DNA of 23,699 nt from CAZJGF01 sp964545665 (GTDB taxonomy: Bacteria > Chloroflexota > Dehalococcoidia > GIF9 > AB-539-J10): positions 1 through 23,699 of the forward strand of contig CAZJGF010000011.1 of assembly GCA_964545665.1 (NCBI GenBank), given 5' to 3'. The stretch's first letter is position 1. Each line of letters opens with the position of its first letter. Below are positions 7,366-14,545 of the stretch, one piece after another. Below the pieces are notes generated by a model, which saw nothing but the letters and a program-made list of their open reading frames with translations, was not told where the DNA came from and did no database searches. The position numbers and the translations under genes were made by a program.

Positions 7366-8433
7366 CTATACTCTTCTGAGCAGGGTAATTAGATCCATAT
7401 CTTCTAAAGAGTCAGCTACTCTGTCAGCCTCTTGGAGGTCTTGTTTCGAATGGGTATTGGTTACAGCCAGACACCTCATTCCAGCCGCCTTGGCTGCTTT
7501 GACGCCAAAGGGAGAGTCTTCAATTACAACGCAATCTCTAGGTTCAGCCCCCAGCTTTTTAGCAGCTAAAAGATATATCTGGGGGCTAGGTTTGCTTTCA
7601 GCTACCTCTCTGCCAGAAACAATGTAATCGAAATACCTCTCCAAATTAAGTTCACTGTTGACCAAATCAATGTTTTCTTTTGGTGCTGAAGAGGCTAAAG
7701 CTAGTCTAAAGTTTCCTCTCTTAATTGTATCTAGTAGCTTCATTACTCCGGGGAGTGGCTTAATATTTCCCTTTATCTTGCGGCGAAAGTTTTCCTCTTT
7801 TTCTTCCACTACTGTTGCAACATCTTTTTGAGGAAGCTCTCCTCCTAGAACACTGCGAATTATGAAGTCATTTCTGGTGCCAAAAAACTTAGTGAAATTC
7901 CCTTCGCTAAACTTGAATCCTCTTTTGTCAAAGGTCTCCTGCCAGGCGGCAAGATGAAACGAGCCTGAATCAGTGATGACCCCATCCATGTCCCAGAGAA
8001 AAGTCTTCTTAGAACGCCTCCAAACATAGAATAAGGAGTCACCCTCAGCCAAGACTGTTCCGTCCTTAAGAGCTACCAATCCGCTGGTTTGCACTAGTCT
8101 TTTTGCCAGTTTGGTAACCCAGGCAGAGATTTGGATTGGCTCTCCGGTTGGCGCTGGGTGCTTAAACCTTACCTCGCTTTTAGCGGTAACACCAAAATCA
8201 ATTCCATGGCACAGCATAGCGTAAGCAGTTATCTCATCAAGGAGGGTGTAGACAATGCCACCATGAATTACGTTTTTCCACCCTTGGTAGAGTTCTCCAG
8301 CAGTGAATTCTGCTCTGACTTTTTTCCCATCGTAAACAGGTTTCAATTTTAGGCCTATGGGGTTGTCCTCACCACAGGCAAAGCACAATCTTAATGATAA
8401 ATCTTCGGACATGTCCAATTTCGGAATTTCCAT
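7366..8433 (-). CDS. Fusion: hotdog-fold thioesterase + HAD-superfamily phosphatase
   Basis: One uninterrupted 355-residue frame holds two enzymes. Residues 1-140 are a PaaI-like hotdog acyl-CoA thioesterase, with the N-terminal LCFACGEDNPIGLKLK (cysteines 17 and 20) and HGGIVYTLLDE (57-67) around the catalytic acidic residue. Residues 143-355 are a HAD hydrolase of the beta-phosphoglucomutase-like type: motif I DMDGVITDS (D148, D150), motif II LALASSAP, a motif III lysine in ESKPSPQIY, and motif IV VVIEDSPFGVKAA. Both halves look catalytically intact, and the join (about 140-145, RRSKKT) is short. The ATG follows the tsaB TAA with no gap and has AGGAGG 6 nt upstream. Substrates are unknown; the HAD half may dephosphorylate a sugar phosphate or a damaged metabolite. 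Confidence 0.88.
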   Translation of the reverse strand: MEIPKLDMSEDLSLRLCFACGEDNPIGLKLKPVYDGKKVRAEFTAGELYQGWKNVIHGGIVYTLLDEITAYAMLCHGIDFGVTAKSEVRFKHPAPTGEPIQISAWVTKLAKRLVQTSGLVALKDGTVLAEGDSLFYVWRRSKKTFLWDMDGVITDSGSFHLAAWQETFDKRGFKFSEGNFTKFFGTRNDFIIRSVLGGELPQKDVATVVEEKEENFRRKIKGNIKPLPGVMKLLDTIKRGNFRLALASSAPKENIDLVNSELNLERYFDYIVSGREVAESKPSPQIYLLAAKKLGAEPRDCVVIEDSPFGVKAAKAAGMRCLAVTNTHSKQDLQEADRVADSLEDMDLITLLRRV

Positions 8434-9117
8434 TTATAACCTCCTGTCCCTGGGTTTTGTTATGTGAGGGGAGCGAAGATATAAAGGCTGCAAGGTAGCC
8501 AGATCATCTCGCTCTCCTTCACTCAGTCTTTGCCAACCTAACATGGTTAGGGAACCGACTCGAGACAGTGCAGCAGCTTGCGGAATTATAGCTCGTTGTC
8601 CTAAATTTTGTTGTATTGTACTTCTTGTGTCTTGGGAGATTTCACCACAGAAGAGCGTTTTTTGGTAGGTTTGCTGGCATAAACTGTCAACAGTGGTCAA
8701 ATACTCCTTTTCTAAGCAGAGCCACTCGCTATCAACTTGCTGGTAGAGTGCCGTGGCTATCTCATCACGACCAGCCTTGTGAATAGGATGCAAGGGAAGC
8801 CCAGTAAAAGCAAAGGGATAGGCTTCGATTTCCAATGTGCTTACGCCGACCAAAGGAATGTGTAAGGAGAAAGCTAGCCCTTTAGCTGCGCTTATTCCCA
8901 CCCGCAATCCGTTGAAGCTGCCTGGCCCTTTGGCTACAATGATCGCCTCTATAGCGTTTGCCTCCATGTTAACCTGTCGAAGTAAACGAGCAATATTGGG
9001 CATCAATTCTACAGTGTGGTTTTGTGCCGATCGCCAGGTTAGCTCGATTAGAATCTCACCTTGGTGGGATAAAGCAATGCCAGCCATACTGGTAGAGGTA
9101 TCTATAGCCAATTCCAT
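8434..9117 (-). CDS. tsaB: tRNA t6A biosynthesis protein TsaB
   Basis: TsaB (YeaZ) is the inactive ASKHA-fold partner that organises TsaD and TsaE for making N6-threonylcarbamoyladenosine at position 37 of ANN-decoding tRNAs. The 227-residue protein has the N-terminal MELAIDTSTSMAGIAL and the conserved GPGSFNGLRVG (64-74), which usually reads GPGSFTGLR. Family length is about 220-230. AGGAG lies 7 nt before the ATG, which overlaps the end of tsaE by 16 bp, so translation is probably coupled. The tsaD and tsaC partners are not in this window. Confidence 0.93.
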   Translation of the reverse strand: MELAIDTSTSMAGIALSHQGEILIELTWRSAQNHTVELMPNIARLLRQVNMEANAIEAIIVAKGPGSFNGLRVGISAAKGLAFSLHIPLVGVSTLEIEAYPFAFTGLPLHPIHKAGRDEIATALYQQVDSEWLCLEKEYLTTVDSLCQQTYQKTLFCGEISQDTRSTIQQNLGQRAIIPQAAALSRVGSLTMLGWQRLSEGERDDLATLQPLYLRSPHITKPRDRRL

Positions 9118-9593
9118 GTTTTTCTCCTGCTCAGTATCAATTTTAGCTCTTTTATTAATTCTGAGTGGCGCGCGCCTTCAGGTTTAAGGCGAATAATGCG
9201 TTGTGTCTCGGAATCGGAGACATAATCTAACCTTATGAGTAACTTGTTTTGTGGCCATACCGCCAATCCTTTCTCTGCCCACTCGACTGCACACACTCGA
9301 TTGTTATACAAGCATTCCTCCAGTCCCAGATCAGCAATTTCCGCCATATGGTCGAGGCGATAGAGGTCAATGTGGCATAAAGGCAGTCTACCGTGATATT
9401 CCCTGACAAGAACAAAGGAAGGGCTGAAAGCGTACTCTGTTATGCCCAACCCATGGGCAATGCCTTGAACAAGGCAGGTCTTGCCACTTCCTAAATCACC
9501 GGTGAGAAGAAAAATATCATTCTCTTGAGCCAGTTCCCCTAAATAGCTTCCGAGAAGCTGAGTTTGCTCTGGGCTATGGGATTTTAGCTCCAT
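9102..9593 (-). CDS. tsaE: tRNA t6A biosynthesis ATPase TsaE
   Basis: TsaE is the small ATPase that resets the TsaB-TsaD complex between rounds of t6A synthesis. The 163-residue protein has Walker A GDLGSGKT (32-39), the FSPSFVLVREY strand, and LCHIDLYRLD, the family's conserved core. I prefer ATG 9593 to one 48 nt upstream (9641), because AGGG sits 6 nt before it and the family starts just ahead of the first strand. This start overlaps the thiL end by 20 bp. It stands between thiL and tsaB in an overlapping operon. Confidence 0.93.
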   Translation of the reverse strand: MELKSHSPEQTQLLGSYLGELAQENDIFLLTGDLGSGKTCLVQGIAHGLGITEYAFSPSFVLVREYHGRLPLCHIDLYRLDHMAEIADLGLEECLYNNRVCAVEWAEKGLAVWPQNKLLIRLDYVSDSETQRIIRLKPEGARHSELIKELKLILSRRKTWNWL

Positions 9594-10599
9594 TGTATTC
9601 CCTGAAATGTTCCCAGCCTCCCTTATCGTAATGGACAACATTTCTCTTGCTATCCATCAAGGTTACTCGATTTGGCAAGCTTTCCTTTACAACATCACCA
9701 ATCACAGTCACAGGACAATTCAGAACTCCTCTAGCTTGGTCAATGATAGCTTTATGGGCAGTAAAAAGGAGTTCGTAGTCCTCACCTCCACATAAAGCTA
9801 GCTCAAGATAGTCTGGGAAATTGGCCTTGACTAGAGGATGTATAGGCAGTCGCGCTATGTCTACTCGCGCATTAACCTTACTGGCTTCGCAGATATGGTC
9901 AAGATCGGCAATAAGCCCATCGCTTATATCTATAGCACTGTTGACTCCTTGTTCGACTAGAATTTGCCCTTCCTTGACTTTGGGCATGGGCTGGAGGTGA
10001 GCTTTCCTGAGGATGTTAGTTGTTTCAGCATCCAGCCTGATTTTTCCCTTGAGCATTTCCAGGCCTGCCGCTGATGTCCCTAGATGCCCTGTGACAGCTA
10101 TTTGCTCGCCGGGCATAGCTGCCGAGCGCTTGAGCATTGATTTGTTTTTTGAACAGCCAATGAGGGTGATGGTGATAACCAAGTTAGAGGCAGCGGCGAG
10201 GTTACCCCCAACTATAGCCACTCCGAACTCCGCAGCCAAAGCCGCCATGCTATGGCAAAGCTTGGAAATATTTTCTGCCTCAATGTCACCGGGGCATGAT
10301 AGAGAGATTAAGGCGTATCGGGGGACACCACCCATAGCTGCTATGTCACTTAAGTTAACGGCCAGTGCCTTCCAGCCCAATTCTTCCCATGTAATAATGT
10401 CTAGGTCAAAATGGACATCCTGGACCAGGGTATCTGTTGTCGCCAACTGAACATGATTATCGCCTTGCCAAGCAGCCACATCATCGCCAATGCCGATTAG
10501 GAGTTGTTGCCAGGACGCCTGTTCAGGATTTCTAAATTTATCGCTGATGCTTTGTATGAGGCTGATTAAGCCAAATTCTCCCAACTCCGATATCTTCAT
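9574..10599 (-). CDS. thiL: Thiamine-monophosphate kinase
   Basis: ThiL phosphorylates thiamine monophosphate to thiamine diphosphate, the active cofactor. The 341-residue protein shows the PurM-like metal- and ATP-binding signatures: GIGDDVA (36-42), TTDTLVQDVHF (54-64), NLSDIAAMGG (82-91), and the later VEQGVNSAIDISDGLIADLDHI and CGGEDYELLF. It is the first gene of the thiL-tsaE-tsaB-thioesterase/HAD-ndk operon. The ATG has a perfect extended -10 promoter only 8 nt upstream, so the mRNA should be leaderless or nearly so. Confidence 0.94.
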   Translation of the reverse strand: MKISELGEFGLISLIQSISDKFRNPEQASWQQLLIGIGDDVAAWQGDNHVQLATTDTLVQDVHFDLDIITWEELGWKALAVNLSDIAAMGGVPRYALISLSCPGDIEAENISKLCHSMAALAAEFGVAIVGGNLAAASNLVITITLIGCSKNKSMLKRSAAMPGEQIAVTGHLGTSAAGLEMLKGKIRLDAETTNILRKAHLQPMPKVKEGQILVEQGVNSAIDISDGLIADLDHICEASKVNARVDIARLPIHPLVKANFPDYLELALCGGEDYELLFTAHKAIIDQARGVLNCPVTVIGDVVKESLPNRVTLMDSKRNVVHYDKGGWEHFREYNGAKIP

Positions 10600-10607
10600 T
10601 CCTAGAA

Positions 10608-10637
10608 ATTATAGCACCAGCTTTACTTGAGCCTCAA
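10608..10637 (-). promoter_or_regulatory. thiL operon promoter (TTGAGG-18-TATAAT, TGC extension)
   Basis: On the minus strand TTGAGG (10637-10632) lies 18 bp before TATAAT (10613-10608), which is preceded by TGC. Transcription would start near 10601, only about 2 nt ahead of the thiL ATG. Confidence 0.65.
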
Positions 10638-10660
10638 ATTGGATAATAGTTATACAGAGA

Positions 10661-10689
10661 TTGTGTAGCATTCTCGTGTTGGTTATGAT
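10661..10689 (+). promoter_or_regulatory. Upstream rpsF promoter P1 (TTGTGT-17-TATGAT)
   Basis: TTGTGT and TATGAT are spaced by exactly 17 bp. A start near 10696 would give an rpsF leader of about 98 nt that includes a 16-codon open frame (10714-10764) preceded by GAGGGA. Weaker than the downstream promoter. Confidence 0.4.
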
Positions 10690-10749
10690 ATAACTGCTAT
10701 CCTGAGGGAAGTGATGGAGCATAATCTGCCTTTGTCTCTGGGTTTGCGT

Positions 10750-10778
10750 TTGAATTGTGGTTAGTAACACGCTATAAT
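10750..10778 (+). promoter_or_regulatory. rpsF promoter P2 (TTGAAT-17-TATAAT)
   Basis: TTGAAT at 10750-10755 and a perfect TATAAT at 10773-10778 are 17 bp apart. Transcription should start near 10785, only 9 nt before the rpsF ATG at 10794. Likely the main promoter of the ribosomal/YidC operon. Confidence 0.7.
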
Positions 10779-10793
10779 GCTACAATTAATAGA

Positions 10794-11081
10794 ATGCGTA
10801 GTTATGAATTAGTTACTATTGTTAATCCTGAGGCTGATGATGAAGGAGTGCATAGCCTTATGGATAGAGTGAGCCGTCTTATTACTGAGAAGGATGGGAT
10901 TGTGGAGGGGACAGAACAGTGGGGGAAAAAGAAATTAGCTTATCCGATAAGGCGCTTTTTGGAAGGTAATTACAGCTTGACGCGCTTTAAGCTGGAGCCG
11001 GGGAAGGTTAAAGAACTCGAAATAAATCTTGGAGCTGAAGGAGAGATACTGCGACATCTTGTAGTGAAGGTAGGTGATTGA
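10794..11081 (+). CDS. rpsF: 30S ribosomal protein S6
   Basis: S6 forms a heterodimer with S18 on the platform of the small subunit. The 95-residue protein has the family start MRSYELVTIVNPEAD, the middle WGKKKLAYPIRRFLEGNY and the C-terminal LRHLVVKV. A longer reading from GTG 10755 adds 13 unlike residues, and that codon overlaps the promoter, so ATG 10794 is the start. The stop is 3 nt before ssb, in the classic rpsF-ssb-rpsR order. Confidence 0.96.
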   Translation: MRSYELVTIVNPEADDEGVHSLMDRVSRLITEKDGIVEGTEQWGKKKLAYPIRRFLEGNYSLTRFKLEPGKVKELEINLGAEGEILRHLVVKVGD

Positions 11082-11084
11082 TAG

Positions 11085-11495
11085 ATGCCGAGCTTAAGCA
11101 AGGCAATACTTATTGGGAATTTGGGTTCTGATCCTGAGATGAGATACACACCAGATGGCAAAGCAGTTACGTCTTTTCGCATGGCTACTAATCGTCGCTA
11201 TACTACGTCTGGCGGGGAGAGCCGAGAGGAAACTGACTGGTTTAGAATTACTGTTTGGGGCAGGCAGGCTGAGCAGTGCAATCAATACTTATCCAAAGGG
11301 CGGCAAGTCTACGTCGAGGGGAGATTACACGCTCGCAACTGGCAAGGGCAGGATGGGCAGATGCGAACTAGTCTCGAGGTAACTGCTGACCGTGTAGTTT
11401 TCCTTGGTAAGCAAGCTTTGGCTCCTATCGCGGAAGAAGGTGAGCTTGAACCGGGAGATTTGCCTTTTGACCCTGGTGAAGGAGTTGGAAATTGA
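11085..11495 (+). CDS. ssb: Single-stranded DNA-binding protein
   Basis: SSB coats single-stranded DNA during replication and repair as an OB-fold tetramer. The OB fold covers about residues 1-110, with LSKAILIGNLGSDPEMRYTP, the hallmark TDWFRITVWGRQAEQ, and KGRQVYVEGRLHARNW. The linker is very short for an SSB (136 residues in total). The usual partner-binding tip (DDxPF at the very C-terminus) appears as GDLPFDPGEGVGN, so the PF lies eight residues from the end. The stop codon overlaps the TTG start of rpsR (TTGA). Confidence 0.95.
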   Translation: MPSLSKAILIGNLGSDPEMRYTPDGKAVTSFRMATNRRYTTSGGESREETDWFRITVWGRQAEQCNQYLSKGRQVYVEGRLHARNWQGQDGQMRTSLEVTADRVVFLGKQALAPIAEEGELEPGDLPFDPGEGVGN

Positions 11496-11782
11496 TTTAC
11501 CGTAGAAAAACGGAAGGGGCCAGAAATTATGTTCCTAAGCCAAGAATTTGTCCCTTTTGTGCTGAAGGAGTGGGCATAGATTATAAGGACGCTTCCAGGT
11601 TATCACGATATGTCTCGGGGCGTGGTAAGATCGAGTCGCGACGTAGGACTAGAGCTTGCGCTAAGCACCAACGGAAGCTGGCGCACGCTATAAAAAGGGC
11701 GCGATTCTTGGCCCTGTTGCCTTACGCACCGAGCCATACTTGGAGGACGGGCGGCGTGGGCTTGCACCAGTCGATGTCTTAG
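11492..11782 (+). CDS. rpsR: 30S ribosomal protein S18, zinc-binding (C+) form
   Basis: S18 pairs with S6 on the small subunit. The start is TTG 11492, with AAGGAG 7 nt upstream; it overlaps the ssb stop. The 96-residue protein carries ICPFC (C20, C23) and ACAKH (C56, H59), the zinc-coordinating residues of the C+ paralogue class. The core DYKDASRLSRYVSGRGKI and KHQRKLAHAIKRARFLALLPY is typical. The C-terminus runs about 15 residues past the usual end. Confidence 0.95.
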   Translation: MIYRRKTEGARNYVPKPRICPFCAEGVGIDYKDASRLSRYVSGRGKIESRRRTRACAKHQRKLAHAIKRARFLALLPYAPSHTWRTGGVGLHQSMS

Positions 11783-11791
11783 GGAGACCAA

Positions 11792-11932
11792 ATGCCAAAA
11801 CGCACCTACCAACCAAAGAAAGTTTCCCGGAAACGCAAACTGGGCTTTCGGGCCAGAATGGCTACTCCAGGAGGAAGAAGAGTACTTAAGGCGAGACGCC
11901 TTAAGGGGCGATGGAGATTGACTCCAGTTTAA
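11792..11932 (+). CDS. rpmH: 50S ribosomal protein L34
   Basis: L34 is a very small basic large-subunit protein, 46 residues here. It begins MPKRTYQPKK, continues with RKLGFRARMATPGGRRVLKA and ends GRWRLTPV, a clear family match. The ATG is preceded by GGGAG about 6 nt upstream and lies 9 nt after the rpsR stop. Its short length makes it easy to miss. rnpA follows 10 nt later, as in most bacteria. Confidence 0.97.
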   Translation: MPKRTYQPKKVSRKRKLGFRARMATPGGRRVLKARRLKGRWRLTPV

Positions 11933-11942
11933 TCATATCTTT

Positions 11943-12305
11943 ATGGGTAGGCTCTGGACTTTAGCTAAGAGAGCGCAGTACGCTTCAATTTACCAGCAAG
12001 GTAGCACATATTTGGATAATCTGATCGTAATGAAGGTATTGCCTAATGGGTTGAACTTGAGCAGGTATGGTTTCTCGGTAACTAAGAGGCTGGGTAAAGC
12101 AGTGAAGCGTAATCGGTTGAGGAGGTTACTAAGAGAGATAGTAAGGTTGCAGTTGATACAGCCTGGGTGGGACATCATCTTCATCGTTCGGCCGCGGGCA
12201 GCTACCGCTAATTATCACCAACTGGAAAAAACGGTAACTGAATTGTTAGCTCGGGCAAGGTTACTACAAGGGGGTAATGAAGCAAATAGCGCTGCATTTA
12301 ATTAG
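11943..12305 (+). CDS. rnpA: Ribonuclease P protein component
   Basis: The protein subunit of RNase P, which helps the catalytic RNA bind pre-tRNA and remove 5' leaders. The 120-residue basic protein has the diagnostic KRNRLRRLLREIVRL, preceded by GFSVTKRLGKAV, and ends with the WDIIFIVRP strand and a terminal helix. The ATG at 11943 shows no clear ribosome-binding site, so translation may be coupled to rpmH. The 3' end overlaps yidD by 29 bp in another frame. Confidence 0.95.
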   Translation: MGRLWTLAKRAQYASIYQQGSTYLDNLIVMKVLPNGLNLSRYGFSVTKRLGKAVKRNRLRRLLREIVRLQLIQPGWDIIFIVRPRAATANYHQLEKTVTELLARARLLQGGNEANSAAFN

Positions 12306-12486
12306 ACTATATCAGGCAACAATATCGGAGGTAACTCCACATTCTTGTTGTTTCCAACCTACATGCTCACATTACACCTGTGAGGCCATTGAAAGATATG
12401 GCTTTGTCAAGGGTAGTTGGCTGGCGATTAAGAGGTTGGCTCGTTGCAATCCTCTCTCTAAAGGTGGTTATGATCCTGTGCCCTAG
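12277..12486 (+). CDS. yidD: Membrane protein insertion efficiency factor YidD
   Basis: A small cysteine-containing membrane-associated protein linked to YidC-dependent insertion. The 69 residues match the family: an N-terminal amphipathic helix (IALHLIRLYQATIS), CCFQPTCSHYTCEAIERYG, then KGSWLAIKRLARCNPLSKGG and the terminal YDPVP. Its ATG lies inside rnpA with GGGGGT just upstream. The order rpmH-rnpA-yidD is standard, but yidC does not follow directly because a lipoprotein gene lies between. Confidence 0.95.
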   Translation: MKQIALHLIRLYQATISEVTPHSCCFQPTCSHYTCEAIERYGFVKGSWLAIKRLARCNPLSKGGYDPVP

Positions 12487-12507
12487 TTTGCATTCCAGTG
12501 TGTTGAA

Positions 12508-13701
12508 ATGAAGGTCAGAGTATTAGCTTGTCTTGGTATTTTCTGTTTTCTTGCTTTAAGCGCCACTGGTTGCGTTTCCTCTGGTGGGCAGCAAGGGTAT
12601 TCTGGAGTTGTACCTCACGATGGGATTCTCTATCTGGGTTCCATGGATGGCAAGATAATGGCAGCAAACGCCTCAGCTCGAAGTCAAGAGCTGCCATTTC
12701 CCTCTGCTGACGGGGAATGGTCTTTTGCTATTACTGTGCCCTCGAAGAGCATATTATCGTGTGGCAGTTCATCTAAGCCTGACAGCATATATGCCACGCC
12801 TCTTGTAGTTGATGGCTCAGTCTGTGTTGGCACCTATGGTGGTAAGGTCTTGATGCTAAGGTCATCAGCCAGGAATCAAGATTTGTCCTTTCCTCATTTA
12901 AGAAGCGGTGAGTGGATTTATCCTAGGACAGAGGATGTGATTGGTCCCATAGTCGGGAGCCCAGTGGTGGTTAACGATACTGTCTATGTGTGCAGTTCAG
13001 ATGGCAAGGTCTATGCTTTGGATATAACTTATGGTGATGAGAAATGGATATCGGCTCCACTGGGTGACAAGTTGTGGACAACGCCGATGGTGAAAGACGA
13101 GGCCATCTATGTAAGCACATTTGATGGACACATCTATGCCTTATCAGCTGAAGACGGTAATTTATTACCTTGGGTGTTTGAAGCAGAAACAGGATTTGTC
13201 TCTTCTCCAGTACTTTATGAGGATATTGTATTTGTGGGTTCATTCGACAGTAAGCTTCATGCCGTAAGAATAGGTGATGATAAGCCGCTGTGGGAATTCC
13301 TCGGTGGCAATTGGTTTTGGGCTGCTCCGTTGGTTAGCGATGGCATTGTTTATGCTGGGTGTCTCGATGGAAAAGTCTACGCTCTCGATACAGAGAGGGG
13401 CAAAGAATCGTGGGAGTTTGATACTGGAGGCCGTATCGTTTCCTCGCCAATTTTGGTGGATGACTCGCTGGTAGTAGCTACTGAGCCAGGCAATGTATTC
13501 GTCATTAATCCGAAGACGGGTAGTGGAGAGATGATTGCGAATCCAGATGATTCTCAAAATGGTAAGTCGCTTATTGATGCTCGTATTCAGTCAGCTCTTT
13601 GTGTGCTCGATGGCATTGTATATATTCGTGCCCAGGATAACTGCTTATATGCAGTGGATGTAGCCAAAAGAGAAATAAAGCTGAAATTTTCTTTAGCTTA
13701 A
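12508..13701 (+). CDS. PQQ-repeat beta-propeller lipoprotein (BamB-like)
   Basis: The 397-residue product has a lipoprotein signal peptide with the lipobox ATGC (cysteine 22), so it should be anchored on the outer face of the membrane. The rest consists of about seven propeller blades of the type APLVVDGxVYVGxxDGKVYALD, for example VYVCSSDGKVYALD, IYVSTFDGHIYALS, IVYAGCLDGKVYALD and IVYIRAQDNCLYAVD. This is the PQQ-binding-like / BamB fold, used as a protein-binding scaffold or in quinoprotein dehydrogenases. I see no dehydrogenase domain, so a scaffold role is more likely. It lies 21 nt after yidD and 15 nt before yidC, in the same direction. A role in membrane or secreted protein assembly is inference from position. 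It lacks a good ribosome-binding site. Confidence 0.88.
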   Translation: MKVRVLACLGIFCFLALSATGCVSSGGQQGYSGVVPHDGILYLGSMDGKIMAANASARSQELPFPSADGEWSFAITVPSKSILSCGSSSKPDSIYATPLVVDGSVCVGTYGGKVLMLRSSARNQDLSFPHLRSGEWIYPRTEDVIGPIVGSPVVVNDTVYVCSSDGKVYALDITYGDEKWISAPLGDKLWTTPMVKDEAIYVSTFDGHIYALSAEDGNLLPWVFEAETGFVSSPVLYEDIVFVGSFDSKLHAVRIGDDKPLWEFLGGNWFWAAPLVSDGIVYAGCLDGKVYALDTERGKESWEFDTGGRIVSSPILVDDSLVVATEPGNVFVINPKTGSGEMIANPDDSQNGKSLIDARIQSALCVLDGIVYIRAQDNCLYAVDVAKREIKLKFSLA

Positions 13702-13716
13702 GCAAGGTTTGTAATT

Positions 13717-14478
13717 ATGGCAGACTTGTGGAGTTTGATTATACTCGACCCAATGCTTAATGGGCTGCTTGCCTTGTCGGGTGTTTTACCGAGGGAAGCA
13801 CAATTTGGTTTGGCCATCATTATTCTTACCGTTGTCGTTCGTCTGGCGTCAACGCCCCTCGTTTTGAGGCAACTCAAATCTACCAAGGCCATGCAGGATA
13901 TGCAGCCTAAGCTGCAGGAGCTGCAGAAGAAATATGCTAAGAATAAGCAAAAACTTCAGCAGGAAATGATGAAGGTCTACAAAGAGGCTGGAGTAAATCC
14001 TATAGGCTGTATGTGGCCTATGTTGGTTCAGTTCCCCATCTGGATTGCTCTATATCAATCCATTATGAAAGCACTAGCCACTACGCCGGAAAACTTGCTG
14101 GACTTATCCCGGCATCTTTATTCCTGGGAAATAGTCAATCAGACAATCCCTGTAAATAGCCATTTCTTGTGGCTCGATTTAGGCCAGCCTGACCACACTT
14201 TGGTTTTAGCTGTTCTGGTGGGTGGCACAATGTGGTTGCAGCAGAAGATGACTACTGCTCCGTCTCTTGATCCGAGGCAGCAATCCACGAGCAAGATGAT
14301 GTTGCTGATGATGCCGTTCATGTTTGGTATGTTTACCTTAATGTTTCCCAGTGGTTTACCTCTTTTTTGGCTGGCCTCCAATGTTATTGGTATTGTGACC
14401 CAATATTTCGTTACTGGTGGCTGGGGTTACCTGAAGGCTCCTCCCTCAGCACATCCAGGATTAAGAGGGGGAAGGTAG
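13717..14478 (+). CDS. yidC: Membrane protein insertase YidC/Oxa1
   Basis: Inserts and folds membrane proteins with or without SecYEG. The 253 residues correspond to the short form lacking the large periplasmic P1 domain of proteobacteria. TM segments lie at about 31-50, 104-125, 160-180, 195-215 and 217-237. The first carries the conserved arginine (R42, VVVRLASTPL) of the hydrophilic groove. NPIGCMWPMLVQFPIWIALY is the family signature, preceded by a charged coiled-coil hairpin (QPKLQELQKKYAKNKQKLQQ). No lipobox is present, unlike Bacillus SpoIIIJ. Confidence 0.95.
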   Translation: MADLWSLIILDPMLNGLLALSGVLPREAQFGLAIIILTVVVRLASTPLVLRQLKSTKAMQDMQPKLQELQKKYAKNKQKLQQEMMKVYKEAGVNPIGCMWPMLVQFPIWIALYQSIMKALATTPENLLDLSRHLYSWEIVNQTIPVNSHFLWLDLGQPDHTLVLAVLVGGTMWLQQKMTTAPSLDPRQQSTSKMMLLMMPFMFGMFTLMFPSGLPLFWLASNVIGIVTQYFVTGGWGYLKAPPSAHPGLRGGR

Positions 14479-14479
14479 A

Positions 14480-14542
14480 ATGTACCGTGGGGGTGGAAGG
14501 GATGTTAGATATCGAGGCAGATTGTCAATAATGGGAGGCTAG
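14480..14542 (+). CDS. Possible 20-codon small ORF between yidC and khpB
   Basis: An ATG begins one base after the yidC stop and reads 20 codons to TAG 14540-14542. The peptide is rich in Gly and Arg (MYRGGGRDVRYRG...). GGGGGAAGG lies just upstream, a usable ribosome-binding site. The end of the ORF contains the GGAGG that serves khpB, so its main effect could be coupling of translation. No homologue is recognised; it may be chance. Confidence 0.25.
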   Translation: MYRGGGRDVRYRGRLSIMGG

Positions 14543-14545
14543 AGC

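Noticed and set aside
10013..10450. 145-codon plus-strand open frame inside thiL
   Set aside because: Opposite-strand shadow of clear ThiL motifs; no family resemblance or start signal.
10690..10793. S6:S18-binding leader RNA motif upstream of rpsF
   Set aside because: I could not see the conserved hairpin with the CCG bulge, and the main promoter P2 leaves only about 9 nt of leader.
11784..11945. Replication origin next to rpmH
   Set aside because: rpmH often neighbours oriC, but I see no dnaA gene and no group of TTATCCACA-like boxes here.
12444..12474. Promoter TTGCAA-TATGAT for the propeller lipoprotein gene
   Set aside because: The spacer is 19 bp without a TG extension, and the gene sits 21 nt after yidD in an obvious operon; too weak to list.
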